Shown here: positions 1-9,706 of the stretch, piece after piece
Numbering within the stretch: position 1 is the stretch's first letter
Layout: the number at the start of each line of letters is the position of its first letter
Source of the DNA: Sphingobacterium sp. UT-1RO-CII-1
GTDB lineage: Bacteria; Bacteroidota; Bacteroidia; Sphingobacteriales; Sphingobacteriaceae
Direction: 5' to 3'
DNA: 64,000 nucleotides
Assembly (NCBI RefSeq): GCF_026711005.1
Contig: NZ_JAPPVJ010000007.1
Coordinates: forward strand, 124,001 to 188,000
Position numbers and translations under genes: made by a program
The notes under the pieces: model-generated
Seen by the model: the letters and a program-made list of their open reading frames with translations, nothing else
Told to the model about the DNA's origin: nothing
The model's database searches: none

Positions 1-1182
1 AGCGTAGAACATCGCAGGTTGTCCGAGCAGAAGGTGTCTTGGCCCGAAGCTTCTGGACAAGGGCAGATTAATATTGGAAAGTCAAGTGTAGAGATTGATC
101 CGGAAAGTACGGTAAAGGTTAAAGATTTTGTTGTACATCCGCATATCCGTTATGATATGAATCCCGAAAAAGTTTTTTCACTTGCGGTGCATACCGGGTA
201 TTTTGAGGCGCAAAAATTATTTGATGCTATACCTTCCGGTCTGTTTAATAGTGTAGAAGGTATAGAAGTGCAAGGGCAGGTTGCTTATGATTTAGATTTT
301 AAGATAAATATAGATAATCCGGACAGTCTGAGCTTTAGCTCGAAAATTGATGATAAGCAGTTGAAAATAGTAAAATGGGGAGCACTTGATCCTACAGAGA
401 TGAATGGAGCGTTTGTTTATAAAGCTTACGAAGATTCGGTATTGATGCGAGAGATTGTGGTGGGCAGATCTAATCCTAAGTTTACGGCATTGGAGGATAT
501 TGCTCCGGTTTTGAGAAAATCCGTTTTAAACACGGAGGACCCTAATTTTTTTCAGCATAAAGGGTTTGAAGAAGAAGCATTTAAATTATCTCTTATTACG
601 AATGTTAAGGAGAAAGCATTCAAGCGTGGAGCAAGTACTATCTCTATGCAATTGGTGAAAAATGTGTTTCTGAACCGTAATAAAACCATGATGCGAAAGT
701 TTGAAGAGGTGCTATTGGTATGGCTAATAGAAAATTCAGGAGAAGTGAGTAAAGAGCGGATGTATGAAGTGTACTTGAATGTGATTGAATGGGGCAAAAA
801 TATATATGGTATACAGGAGGCTGCGCAGTATTATTTTGCTAAAGCACCAAGTATGCTCACGCTAGGAGAGAGCTTGTACCTAGCGAGTATTGTACCGAGA
901 CCGAAAACAGGCTTGTCTTCTTTTGATTATAGCGGACATTTAAAACCATGGCTACAGCGCTACTTTAATACCTACGGGTCGATCATGGCGAAAAGAGGGC
1001 AATTGGAGGAAGAAGAAATGTTGGAAGCCTATGGGTTCTATCAAGTGCAATTGCGTGAAGCTTTAAGACCTCCGCGTCCTGCGGGAGTGTCGGATAGTTT
1101 AGAAGCAGAGGATATAGAAGCGGAACAAGAAGCTATAATTAAAGAGCTGGAAAAAGAAGAAAGGCTGCTCTTGTTGGAATAA
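1..1182 (+). CDS. Peptidoglycan transglycosylase (GT51) domain protein, 5' end outside window
   Basis: The reading frame is open from base 1, so the gene starts upstream and the TTG at 19 is probably internal. Counting from that TTG, the GT51 glycosyltransferase signature is clear: EDPNFFQHKG at about 173-182 with the catalytic Glu173, then RGASTISMQLVKN at about 203-215 and a following KFEEVLLVWLIE stretch. These motifs polymerise lipid II glycan strands at the outer face of the inner membrane. The preceding 150 residues are beta-rich and resemble the AsmA-like region of long Bacteroidota transglycosylases. No transpeptidase (SxxK) domain follows, so it looks monofunctional. The C-terminus is Glu-rich. 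hpt follows after 30 bp on the same strand. Confidence 0.85.
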   Translation, partial: SVEHRRLSEQKVSWPEASGQGQINIGKSSVEIDPESTVKVKDFVVHPHIRYDMNPEKVFSLAVHTGYFEAQKLFDAIPSGLFNSVEGIEVQGQVAYDLDFKINIDNPDSLSFSSKIDDKQLKIVKWGALDPTEMNGAFVYKAYEDSVLMREIVVGRSNPKFTALEDIAPVLRKSVLNTEDPNFFQHKGFEEEAFKLSLITNVKEKAFKRGASTISMQLVKNVFLNRNKTMMRKFEEVLLVWLIENSGEVSKERMYEVYLNVIEWGKNIYGIQEAAQYYFAKAPSMLTLGESLYLASIVPRPKTGLSSFDYSGHLKPWLQRYFNTYGSIMAKRGQLEEEEMLEAYGFYQVQLREALRPPRPAGVSDSLEAEDIEAEQEAIIKELEKEERLLLLE

Positions 1183-1212
1183 TAAAATATTACAAAGTAA
1201 AAAGATGAATGT

Positions 1213-1755
1213 ATGAAACAGGTAATTGTCGGCGACTTAACCTTTGATTTGTTTATTAGTGCTAATCAGATTAAAGAGCGTACAACTGAAATGGGGCAAA
1301 AAATAAGCGAAACATATGGGGATAAAAAGCCTGTATTTATAGGTGTTTTGAATGGTTGTTTTATGTTTATGGCAGATCTGATAAGGGAGGTTGATATTCC
1401 GTGCGAGCTGTCTTTTGTAAAATTGTCTTCTTACCAAGGAACAGCCTACGGACAGATAAATGAGCTGCTTGGGGTAGGGATTGATTTGACAGGCAGGGAT
1501 GTTATTCTTGTAGAAGATGTAATTGATTCTGGAAATTCACTGAAATATACGATAGAAGCACTGGAGAAATTAAAAGTGAAAAGTATAGCTGTTTGTGCCC
1601 TATTGTTGAAGCCTAGCTGTTTACTGCATACTTTCGATAATATTTTAGCCGTGGGTTTCGAAATAGAGAAGGAGTTTGTCGTTGGTTACGGTCTAGATTA
1701 TGACGGCCTTGGCCGAAACTTAGCAGATATTTATCAGTGTGCACCAGAACAGTAA
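1213..1755 (+). CDS. hpt: Hypoxanthine phosphoribosyltransferase
   Basis: This 180-residue protein has the usual length for the family. It carries the PRPP-binding signature VILVEDVIDSGNS at about residues 97-109 and the N-terminal IGVLNGCFMFMADL loop. It salvages hypoxanthine (and usually guanine) to IMP/GMP with PRPP in the cytoplasm. It lies 30 bp after the transglycosylase gene and is followed by an intrinsic terminator, so it may be the last gene of that transcript. Confidence 0.93.
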   Translation: MKQVIVGDLTFDLFISANQIKERTTEMGQKISETYGDKKPVFIGVLNGCFMFMADLIREVDIPCELSFVKLSSYQGTAYGQINELLGVGIDLTGRDVILVEDVIDSGNSLKYTIEALEKLKVKSIAVCALLLKPSCLLHTFDNILAVGFEIEKEFVVGYGLDYDGLGRNLADIYQCAPEQ

Positions 1756-1780
1756 TAGCTTATTTTTTGGAATTTTTTGC

Positions 1781-1820
1781 AAGGAGAGTTTAAGGGTTAA
1801 ATAAACTCTCCTTATTTTTT
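1781..1820. terminator. Intrinsic terminator between convergent hpt and addB-like gene
   Basis: A 12-bp perfect stem (AAGGAGAGTTTA at 1781-1792 with TAAACTCTCCTT at 1802-1813, 9-nt loop) is followed by six T on the plus strand. It sits between the convergent hpt and the minus-strand nuclease gene. Confidence 0.85.
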
Positions 1821-1829
1821 TAGATAAAA

Positions 1830-4727
1830 TTAATTATCGACCACAGTATGCTCGTCTTCGGCTTCAGTTGCGGCATATTTATAAAAGAGTTTATATGGGT
1901 CCGATTCATAAATTTTATTTTCGGGGTTATGTTTGAAAGGAATATCAGGATTGAATAGCTCTTCTAGTATTTGTTTTAAAAAAACAACAAATTCTTCTTT
2001 AGCTTTTGCTAAGGTAGGGCCTTCTAAAATCTCTCGGGTTGTTTTGAAAATAGAGCCTTCTTCCCGCATTTTACGAGCGACATAGAGATGTGGTTCAAGC
2101 TGCGTTATATTGCTGCATTTTTCAAATACATATGCGTAGAAAAGTGTTTGGACCAAGGCTTTATTGTCGGTGTCGGAGGCAAAGACTTTGTCAAGGCTTT
2201 TAAATACAACACTGTCTCCCCCGGTTTTATAGTCTACAATTCTTGTTTTCACCTCGCCATCTGCTGTAAGTACTTCATCTACGCGGTCTATAATCCCGAA
2301 TAAGCGTATAGTTTCTTCCTTCCCTTGAATAGTGATTGGAAAATCAAGGTTGTAATCTTTATCATTTTCAAGCTCTATGATTTTGAAAGCTTGATAATGA
2401 TCGATATCATATTGCAGATACATACACACGTATTCGTAAGCGATTTTATGCATAATGCGTTGCATACTGTTTAGATCGTCTAATTTCTCAAGTTTCACGT
2501 GGTATAGCACAGCTATTTCTTGAATGACAAGTTGATCTATGATTGTCAGCTTCTTTTTTAGTTCGTTGGTTGATGTAAAGGATTCTACGCCTTTGTAAGG
2601 CTGTAATACTTTCTCCATGACTTCGTGAATGACAGTTCCGAGTTTGTTCATTTCAAATTCTTGAGAAAGTGTTGGGGGCTCCTTAATTTCGGCGACGTAT
2701 TTTAAGAAAAACTGTAGCGGTGATTGTAGGTAGCTAGTTAGGGCTGTGGCTGATAATTTTTTCTTTTTTGCTACATAGTTGTCGAATAAGGTTGTCCATA
2801 CTGCTCCTTGTTTTGGTATAACTAGCTCTTTTGCTGGTTCGCCAAATTGTATAGGCTGCTGTTGTCGATGGGTAATGAAATTGAAATTGCTTTCAAATTG
2901 CAGCTGTTTGATAAATCGACTCTCTTCGCCACTACTGTTCTCATCAATAAGACTATTGTAAAATATATGTATTCCTTTGCTATATTGAAAATTACGGTAG
3001 AACAGATAAGCAGACAGGGCATCTTGATTTTCTAAAATAGGTAAATCGTAGGCCATGCGTAAGCTATTGGGTAAAAATGTAGGCGAGCTCGATGTGGGAG
3101 GAAGAATGCCTTCGTTGGCTCCTAATATATATACAGTGTCAAAATTTAAGCAACGGCTTTCTAGTAATCCCATGATTTGTAGTCCTTTCAGCGGATCGCC
3201 TTCGATGGCTGAATTGATTGGGGTAATCGCTTTTTTGACCAAACCTATTTGAAAAGCTATCGAGGTTGGAGCAAGGCTGTCTATGCCCAGTTGAAGCTGA
3301 TTGAGCACTTTCTTGGTTTCGACTAGTAAATTACTGTCAATTTGTCCAACTCGATCTTGTTCAGCCATGGCGTTTTGGAGTGTTTCCAGTATATGTATTA
3401 AGCTGGGAAGTAAATCTTGGCTGTTGCTGATCGGTCTGAAAAAATAGGGTAGCACACTGGTTTTAATATGTATAGATTCTAGATCTACTTCAAAAAGTTG
3501 TTTTGCTGTAATGTTGTTTAGTAATTCAGAGCGCTCTTTATCTGCTAAGCGGCTCAATGGGTGGTTGGCAAAAGTCTCTACATATTGAAAAGGTATTTTA
3601 TTACGCCTTAAATGAGCTATATCTTCTTGCACTTTCATCCATAAATCAAGCAATCCATAAATAGGCGATTGCATTAAGGGATACCCTGTTGTAATGTTTG
3701 GCTTTAAATCGGGCAAGCTTTGTAGCAATGGCACGAGTAGGCTTTCGTCTGCAAGTAATATGGCCGAGCTTTGATTTTCTTTTTCTTCTTGCAGTAGAAT
3801 TTGGTGTAAAAGCTTGGTTTGGCTGTTTTTACCGTCGGCAGCATATAAGTGTATATTGTTGCTGCGGTTGCCAATAATATTGGGACTTTCGCCCAACGCA
3901 TTGTGTAGATTGTGGCTTTGTATATTTCTACGAATGAATAGCCCCGCCTCCTGTTGTTTATCGTCTAAATAATAAGCATCAGCATCGAAGTAGAAAAGTG
4001 CTTTTTCTTCCGCTTGCCATTTTTTAAATAAATGAGCTTCTGCTTTGTTCAGCGCATTAAAACCAATAAAAAGTACTTTTTTATACTTTTGAATAAAATT
4101 GGGATTATCTGCTTTACCTTCTACTAAGTTGCGATATAAGGTAGGATAGTTGCTTTGTTTTTCGCTGTGTAGTTTCTGTTTAAATTTAAGGTAAAGCTTT
4201 GGAAGACGCTTCCAAAGACGTAGAAAACGTTGCTGTACGGCCGTGTGACCGTTTATACTAAACGACTGCCAAAACTGCCGGATGAATGCTTGTTGCTCTG
4301 GAGTGAACTGCTGGAACGCTAAGTCTATTTTTGTACTATCGTGTAGTTCCATGAATATATGATCGACATTAACGAGTTCATAATCCAACTGGCTAAAATC
4401 GCTGAGTATTATCTCGGCTATCGGATAGAACTCTTCTAAGGTTTCCGGTTCGATGCCTTCTTCGATAAGCATAGCGTTATGTAGTTCGTATAAATAGAAG
4501 AACTGAGTGAGTTGACTGCTCTCTGTTTTGCCGCTTGAAAGCTTGATGAATTCTTGGATAGTGAAAAATTGAGGCGACCATATAGCTTTTCCAAACACAT
4601 CCGAAAGATGTTTTTTAAGATAAGTAATAGGCCGCTTATTGTTAAAAACAATGGCTACATCAGAAAGTTGATCGCCAAACCGTGTTTGTATATCTTCAGC
4701 AACTAATTGTAAAAAAGGTTTGTTCAT
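1830..4727 (-). CDS. AddB/RexB-like PD-(D/E)XK nuclease, helicase-nuclease partner subunit
   Basis: This 965-residue protein ends in a RecB-type PD-(D/E)XK nuclease domain with the motif IVDYKTGGD and a downstream QTLFYAYVF segment (QxxxY-like). It lies 15 bp downstream of an AddA-like helicase gene in the same direction, the classic addAB arrangement for resecting double-strand breaks for RecA. The N-terminal region (VFNNKRPITYLKKHL) has no Walker A glycine loop, so this half is probably a non-motor scaffold, as in AddB-type subunits. The Fe-S cysteines expected near the C-terminus of AddB/Cas4-type nucleases are not visible: the last 45 residues contain no Cys. The family call is strong; the gene symbol is left open because Bacteroidota versions diverge from Bacillus AddB. 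Confidence 0.82.
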   Translation of the reverse strand: MNKPFLQLVAEDIQTRFGDQLSDVAIVFNNKRPITYLKKHLSDVFGKAIWSPQFFTIQEFIKLSSGKTESSQLTQFFYLYELHNAMLIEEGIEPETLEEFYPIAEIILSDFSQLDYELVNVDHIFMELHDSTKIDLAFQQFTPEQQAFIRQFWQSFSINGHTAVQQRFLRLWKRLPKLYLKFKQKLHSEKQSNYPTLYRNLVEGKADNPNFIQKYKKVLFIGFNALNKAEAHLFKKWQAEEKALFYFDADAYYLDDKQQEAGLFIRRNIQSHNLHNALGESPNIIGNRSNNIHLYAADGKNSQTKLLHQILLQEEKENQSSAILLADESLLVPLLQSLPDLKPNITTGYPLMQSPIYGLLDLWMKVQEDIAHLRRNKIPFQYVETFANHPLSRLADKERSELLNNITAKQLFEVDLESIHIKTSVLPYFFRPISNSQDLLPSLIHILETLQNAMAEQDRVGQIDSNLLVETKKVLNQLQLGIDSLAPTSIAFQIGLVKKAITPINSAIEGDPLKGLQIMGLLESRCLNFDTVYILGANEGILPPTSSSPTFLPNSLRMAYDLPILENQDALSAYLFYRNFQYSKGIHIFYNSLIDENSSGEESRFIKQLQFESNFNFITHRQQQPIQFGEPAKELVIPKQGAVWTTLFDNYVAKKKKLSATALTSYLQSPLQFFLKYVAEIKEPPTLSQEFEMNKLGTVIHEVMEKVLQPYKGVESFTSTNELKKKLTIIDQLVIQEIAVLYHVKLEKLDDLNSMQRIMHKIAYEYVCMYLQYDIDHYQAFKIIELENDKDYNLDFPITIQGKEETIRLFGIIDRVDEVLTADGEVKTRIVDYKTGGDSVVFKSLDKVFASDTDNKALVQTLFYAYVFEKCSNITQLEPHLYVARKMREEGSIFKTTREILEGPTLAKAKEEFVVFLKQILEELFNPDIPFKHNPENKIYESDPYKLFYKYAATEAEDEHTVVDN

Positions 4728-4742
4728 TTCTTTATCTCCCGA

Positions 4743-7700
4743 TTATTTTACTTCGACTAACTCGTTAAACTTAGCATAATACAAATAGCCTTTTACTTGT
4801 TGGTAGCCTAGGTTTTGTAAGGCTTTTTTGTAGCTGTCTACTTGCCATTTGTGGTCGGCATAATCGCCTTTTGTAAACTTAAAGTCTAACACAATAGTCT
4901 CTTCTGCGGCAGTGAATACTTTGTCCGGTCTAATGGTTTGTCCATCTGCCAATATGATGCTTGCTTCATTCCATATTTTGTAACTGCCGGACAGCCATTT
5001 GTTTATTTGGGGGTGCCGCCAAATGCGCATAATTTCCTCTAATAGTAATGAGCGTTCTTCTTTGCCTAATATGCCTTGTTCTATATAACTATCTATTGAT
5101 GTTAATATTTCATCTTCTCTACTGACTTCGGATATTATTTCATGAGCAAGAAGACCGTATTGGGCCGCTTTCTCTAGTTGCATGATGTTATTTATGCTTC
5201 TTTTGGCTGTGCTGTCGAAAGCGTTTTTGAGTTCGTTGGATAAAGGGTATTGCTCTAAGGTAATTATTGTTTCATTAGAAGCTTCTGATAAGTTTTTATC
5301 GAAGGTTTGTGCCTGATTTGACGTAGGATCTATTTTCAGGCTGTTAGCTGTTAAGGCAAATGGAGTGTCTTCTTTGTCGAGCACTTGATAAAGTATGTCA
5401 CTGATGTAGTCGTTTTTGATGGCATAACCTGTGATTGCGCCTGTTTTTTTATCTACCTGTTCAGTAAAGCCTGGTGCTGTTATATAGAGGTGCTGGATGG
5501 CACGTGTTGTAGCAACATAGAAAGTGTTGAGGGAGTCCATGTAATTGAAAAGCATTTCTTCAAAATATTGCTTGTAAAAGATAGATTGACCAACAGTGCT
5601 ATTATATTTAATAGGTATTTTGCCAAGCTGGGCAAAAGGACTGTCTGTCGTGTCGATCCAAAAATCGCCATTTAACATACTATCCAAGGTCCATGAGCAA
5701 AAAGGTATCATAACTACATCGTATGCCAGACCCTTTGATTTATGTATGGTTGTTACCTCAATGGCGTCAATATGTGTACTGGCAGGCAAAGAAGCTTTAT
5801 GCCCATCTTCCTCCCAATATTGTATAAATTGGTTGAGCCCACGATCGCCCTGCGTTGAGAAATTGCTTACCATATCCTTAAAAGCCAGTATATATGGAAG
5901 ATGTATATTATTCTTTTGTTGTAAACCATAAATCTCAATGAGTTGTTCGATTAAATGAATAAGGGGAGAGCGTTGAAGCTCTGACCACTGCATGAGTAGG
6001 TCGGCAGGTAAGAGGGCGCTTAGATCATTTATTCGGTTGCTCTTGAAATTTAACCACTCGTTTGGAGGAAAGCTTTCTCCTTGATTAATGAGCTGGTATA
6101 AATAGGCCATTTTGGCCCTGTAGATAATATGTTGATCTGATTGGTAAACAAATGCTTTAAGAGTTTCTACAAGGAGTTGTATTGCCTCGTTAGCGGCTAA
6201 AGAAAGTGCATCGCCCGATATAACATTGAAGTTCAAGCCAGTTTCGTTTTTATAAAGCATGAGTTGTTCGATAACCATTTTTGCTTGCGCATTGCTGCGC
6301 ACTAGAATACCGATTTGTCCTGCTTTATATCGACCTGAGTTTAACCATTCAGCAACTTTATGGCAAAGTGCGGCTAAGGACTCTGCTTGTACCTTGTTGC
6401 TTCGAAAGCGACCGTCCGTTACAGGAAAATAGTCTATTTCTATAGATCCGGAAAACGATTCGCTGAATTGTTTATGTTCGGGTATTTGCTGTTCGCTTTT
6501 TTCATAAGCTTTAAGGAGCATGCGGTCGTTGCCTGAGGTGTTCCACCAATCCCATGCATCTCCATCTAAACTTTCCCGTACTTTTTCGTTAAGTACTCTT
6601 TGTAATATATGGGGAATTTCTTTGAAAAGATAGTTGTTAAAGGATATAATATTTGGCAAACTTCTATAGTTTGTTTCTAACGTGCCGTTTTCTATAAACT
6701 GTTGCCGTTGTTGTGGCTGTAAATGGAAGGCTGTGGCTATTTGTTCTTCTACCTGTTGAAGGAGTATACGCCAATCGCCATTGCGCCAGCGATAAATACT
6801 TTGTTTGACATCGCCAACAATTAGATGTTCATGAGTTTTTTGCTGAGCATTGCCTAATGCATTTATTAAAAGTGGGCTGTAGTTCTTCCATTGTATGCGA
6901 GATGTGTCTTGAAACTCGTCGAATAGAAAATAGTTATACCTGTTGCCAATTTTCTCCCAAATAAAGGTGGGGTCGTTGTTGTGATCCAAGCCAAGTTTGT
7001 TAAGCAGGATTTGGGAGTCGGATATGAGTTGCGCTCCATTCTCTTTACGCCATAGGCTTAGTAAATCGCTCATTTCTTTCAACAACCGGAGGTAGTATAA
7101 GTTGTTTTGTACAGCCTGATAGGCAATATAGGCGGAGAAATATTGTTGGAGCTCTGCTATTTGTTGTAAGATAGGTGCAACTGCGTAGCGTATATCATCT
7201 CGCTGGTTTTTATCTGAATCGATATAGCTGTCTTCATGTGTCTGTAAATCTGTAAAACGTTCGAAAATCTTTTGTAAACTTGATGGGCTTTCCTTTTGAA
7301 TGTTGGGACTGATACGGCTGGCAACGAGAAGTTTGTTTCGGGATTTTCCTTTTAAATCTTCATTACCGAGTTGAAAGGATTTTATACAATCTATGTAAGT
7401 TTGAATAGCTAAACTAAGGCTGTCTAAAAAAGTCTTTGTTTGTTCTTGTACTTCGCTATGTAGAAGGTGGAATATCTTTTTATCATCCGTAGCAGAAATA
7501 GCTGCATTAAACTCTTGAAAGTTTTCAGTAAAAATAAGTCCTGCTAAATTGAGTAATTGTTTCCTGTAGTTCCAGTTTTCATTATTCGCTATTTTCTGTT
7601 CGGCAAAAGCGATGATCCATTCAAGTAGGTCGGGACGCTCGTCAAGCATCTGGTTAAGCATAATACTGAGATCTTGCTTAACTTTCGCGGTATTCATTTC

Positions 7701-8114
7701 TACTTTATATGCAGCATCCAGGTTTAGTTCGTATGTAAAGCTGCGAATAACCTTTTGTGAAAAACCGTCGATCGTGCTTATTGTAAAACGCCCATAATCG
7801 TGTAGTATGCGACGGTATACGCGTTTTGCCTTTTCGAGCAAATCGTCGGTTTTCCAATAATAGTGTTGTTCTAATAATAGTTTACGAAAACTATCTATTT
7901 TAGGTTGTTTGTCGCCTGTTGCTAACCCCTGAAGCACACTTAATATACGTTCTTTCATCTCGGCAGTAGCTTTGTTGGTAAACGTGACAGCCAGTATTTC
8001 CCGATAGTTATTCTCGTCGATTAGGAGAAGGTTGATATAGTGTAGGGTGAGGCTGAAAGTTTTGCCTGAACCGGCAGAGGCTTTCAAGATTTTTAGAGGC
8101 GCAACAGGATTCAT
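4743..8114 (-). CDS. UvrD/RecB-like helicase-nuclease (AddA-like, RecBCD/AddAB family)
   Basis: This 1123-residue protein begins with LKASAGSGKTFSLTLHYINL, a Walker A motif at about residues 8-20, and contains further SF1 motifs: TFTNKATAEMKERI (Ia), FDEFQDTSRIQW (Walker B), VGDVKQSIYRWRNGD (III) and TIHKSKGLAYDVV (V). The C-terminus has a second PD-(D/E)XK nuclease, VLDFKFTKGDYADHKWQVDSY. It is therefore an ATP-driven 3'-5' helicase fused to a nuclease and acts with the downstream nuclease protein in recombinational repair. Its start codon lies 340 bp from the divergent rpsP. No Bacteroidota-type promoter box was recognised upstream of it. Confidence 0.88.
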   Translation of the reverse strand: MNPVAPLKILKASAGSGKTFSLTLHYINLLLIDENNYREILAVTFTNKATAEMKERILSVLQGLATGDKQPKIDSFRKLLLEQHYYWKTDDLLEKAKRVYRRILHDYGRFTISTIDGFSQKVIRSFTYELNLDAAYKVEMNTAKVKQDLSIMLNQMLDERPDLLEWIIAFAEQKIANNENWNYRKQLLNLAGLIFTENFQEFNAAISATDDKKIFHLLHSEVQEQTKTFLDSLSLAIQTYIDCIKSFQLGNEDLKGKSRNKLLVASRISPNIQKESPSSLQKIFERFTDLQTHEDSYIDSDKNQRDDIRYAVAPILQQIAELQQYFSAYIAYQAVQNNLYYLRLLKEMSDLLSLWRKENGAQLISDSQILLNKLGLDHNNDPTFIWEKIGNRYNYFLFDEFQDTSRIQWKNYSPLLINALGNAQQKTHEHLIVGDVKQSIYRWRNGDWRILLQQVEEQIATAFHLQPQQRQQFIENGTLETNYRSLPNIISFNNYLFKEIPHILQRVLNEKVRESLDGDAWDWWNTSGNDRMLLKAYEKSEQQIPEHKQFSESFSGSIEIDYFPVTDGRFRSNKVQAESLAALCHKVAEWLNSGRYKAGQIGILVRSNAQAKMVIEQLMLYKNETGLNFNVISGDALSLAANEAIQLLVETLKAFVYQSDQHIIYRAKMAYLYQLINQGESFPPNEWLNFKSNRINDLSALLPADLLMQWSELQRSPLIHLIEQLIEIYGLQQKNNIHLPYILAFKDMVSNFSTQGDRGLNQFIQYWEEDGHKASLPASTHIDAIEVTTIHKSKGLAYDVVMIPFCSWTLDSMLNGDFWIDTTDSPFAQLGKIPIKYNSTVGQSIFYKQYFEEMLFNYMDSLNTFYVATTRAIQHLYITAPGFTEQVDKKTGAITGYAIKNDYISDILYQVLDKEDTPFALTANSLKIDPTSNQAQTFDKNLSEASNETIITLEQYPLSNELKNAFDSTAKRSINNIMQLEKAAQYGLLAHEIISEVSREDEILTSIDSYIEQGILGKEERSLLLEEIMRIWRHPQINKWLSGSYKIWNEASIILADGQTIRPDKVFTAAEETIVLDFKFTKGDYADHKWQVDSYKKALQNLGYQQVKGYLYYAKFNELVEVK

Positions 8115-8453
8115 ATATAAACAATTATTCGTGTGTTATTTGTTGGTCGAGCGAATGAAAACGTTGTATTCACTGTTTAAGCTCGAAAGTACGGTTTGAA
8201 TTTTAACCATCATATGGAATGACGTAAAATATTTTTATAACAGTATTCATGTCTTTTTATTATGTGAATTGTTAGACGTTTATGGGAGATGAACATTATC
8301 ATATGGTGAAGGTAGAAAGTAAAATGGGAAAAGACAAGAAGGCTTAGGGAATGAGGACTTTATTTGTTTTTATTTCTATTTTTATTACTATCTTTGCGTC
8401 CCCTCTTACTCGTTGTACGGGGGATATGTTGAATACATAAATAATTAAAGAAA
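8115..8453. other. Divergent intergenic region, addA-like / rpsP
   Basis: This 339-bp AT-rich region separates the divergent addA-like and rpsP genes. The rpsP-proximal half holds a good Bacteroidota promoter (8363-8396) and a possible leader hairpin, TCCCC 8399-8403 with GGGGA 8420-8424. In the other half I see no gene, repeat or convincing promoter. A 21-codon ORF at 8282 has no support. Confidence 0.6.
8363..8396 (+). promoter_or_regulatory. Bacteroidota-type promoter of rpsP
   Basis: TTTG at 8363-8366 is followed after 22 bp by TATCTTTG at 8389-8396, which matches the TAnnTTTG consensus in full. Transcription would start near 8402, leaving a leader of about 50 nt. Confidence 0.75.
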
Positions 8454-8993
8454 ATGGCAACTAAAATCAGATTGCAAAGACACGGTAAAAAAGGAAAACC
8501 TTTTTACCACGTAGTAGTAGCAGATTCACGTGCACCACGTGACGGTAAATTTATCGAGCGTTTAGGTTCTTACAACCCGAATACTAACCCAGCAACTATC
8601 GTTTTAAACGTAGATAAAGCTGTTGATTGGTTAAACAAAGGGGCACAGCCTACTGATACTGCACGTACTATTCTTTCTACAGAAGGTGTTCTTTACAAAA
8701 AACACTTACAAGGTGGTGTTAAAAAAGGTGCTTTCGATGAGGCTAAAGCTGAAGAGCTTTTTGCTACATGGTTAGAAGGAAAAGCTAACAAAACAGAAGC
8801 TGCCAAAACAGGTTTAGCACAGTCTAAAGAAGAAGCTAAAAAAGCAGCTTTAGCTGCTGAAGCTATCAAAAAGGCGGAAAAAGCAGCAGCTATTGCAGCA
8901 AAAAATACGCCTCCAGCTGAAGAAGCTCCTGCTGAGGAAGAAACTCCAGAAGCAGACGCTGAAGCTCCAGCTTCTGAAGAAACAGAAGGATAA
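8454..8993 (+). CDS. rpsP: 30S ribosomal protein S16 with long Ala/Glu-rich tail
   Basis: The first 85 or so residues are canonical S16 ([19 protein letters not shown], then ERLGSYNP). This small-subunit protein binds 16S rRNA and helps 30S assembly. The protein is 179 residues, about twice the usual S16. The extra half is low complexity: a Lys/Ala-rich helix-like stretch followed by an acidic Pro/Glu/Ala tail. Extended S16 tails occur in Bacteroidota. It has its own promoter and terminator, with rimM following after 120 bp. Confidence 0.95.
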   Translation: MATKIRLQRHGKKGKPFYHVVVADSRAPRDGKFIERLGSYNPNTNPATIVLNVDKAVDWLNKGAQPTDTARTILSTEGVLYKKHLQGGVKKGAFDEAKAEELFATWLEGKANKTEAAKTGLAQSKEEAKKAALAAEAIKKAEKAAAIAAKNTPPAEEAPAEEETPEADAEAPASEETEG

Positions 8994-9017
8994 TACTTAT
9001 CCTGAAGAAATTCAAAG

Positions 9018-9050
9018 AAAGCCGAACCTGAAAAAGAGTTCGGCTTTTTT
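9018..9050 (+). terminator. Intrinsic terminator of rpsP
   Basis: The 8-bp stem AGCCGAAC (9020-9027) pairs with GTTCGGCT (9038-9045) and is followed by a T run. Flanking A/T pairs extend it. Confidence 0.85.
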
Positions 9051-9113
9051 ATGTTTTAGGAACAGTGCGTAAATGTCTCTGTTTTTTTATCTTTACGACT
9101 TAATTCGTTTATC

Positions 9114-9638
9114 ATGACTTTTGAAGAATCTTTTTATATAGGTTATATTACAAAAACTAGAGGTTTAAAGGGGGAGTTGCAGCTCTTTTTTGAGTTTGAA
9201 GATTATTTAGATCTGGATTTTGATGTGCTTTTTATAGAGATTGATAAAAAACTAGTTCCTTTTTTTGTAGGGTCAATAAAAGTTCAAAAAAATAGTACGG
9301 CATACCTTAACTTAGATGATGTAGATCATATTGATAAAGCACAGCCTTTATTGCGTAAAAAGGTGTATTTATCAAATGATAAATTACCAGAAAGAGATCC
9401 GGAGGACTTTCGCTATACTGATTTGATAGGCTTTTTAGTGATAGATGAACTTGAAGGAGAGCTCGGAGATATAATTCATGTACAGGAATTGCCGCAACAA
9501 TTTATTGCAACTGTGAATTATGGAGAGAAAGACCTTTTATTTCCCTTAAGTGAGGATTTTATAGTTGGTATTGATCGTGATGAAGAAATTATTGTAGTTA
9601 ATTTACCAGAAGGGTTGGTTGATATTTACAAAGATTAG
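9114..9638 (+). CDS. rimM: Ribosome maturation factor RimM
   Basis: The 174-residue protein opens with FYIGYITKTRGLKGELQLFF, the RimM beta-barrel signature (GxIxKxxGLKGE), and has a C-terminal PRC-barrel half (DLIGFLVIDELEGELGDI). RimM binds S19 and aids maturation of the 30S head. The rpsP-rimM neighbourhood is conserved across bacteria, usually with trmD and rplS, which do not follow here. TATCTTTA at 9088-9095 is a near-consensus -7 box and could start a separate transcript about 15-20 nt upstream of the ATG. Confidence 0.93.
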   Translation: MTFEESFYIGYITKTRGLKGELQLFFEFEDYLDLDFDVLFIEIDKKLVPFFVGSIKVQKNSTAYLNLDDVDHIDKAQPLLRKKVYLSNDKLPERDPEDFRYTDLIGFLVIDELEGELGDIIHVQELPQQFIATVNYGEKDLLFPLSEDFIVGIDRDEEIIVVNLPEGLVDIYKD

Positions 9639-9706
9639 TCTACAAGAAAGATAGATATTTTTATTTTTTCTTTTTATTGTTAATTGTATTAACGATATTA
9701 GCGTTT

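Noticed and set aside
552..797. Minus-strand 81-codon ORF inside the transglycosylase gene
   Set aside because: Antisense to a conserved GT51 domain; no recognisable protein features.
5385..5931. Plus-strand ORFs of 96 and 111 codons inside the addA-like gene
   Set aside because: Shadow frames of a strongly conserved helicase gene on the other strand; Cys/Ser-rich composition typical of antisense reading.
8282..8347. 21-codon ORF in the addA-rpsP gap
   Set aside because: No family resemblance, and it ends before the rpsP promoter box. Nothing supports it as a gene.
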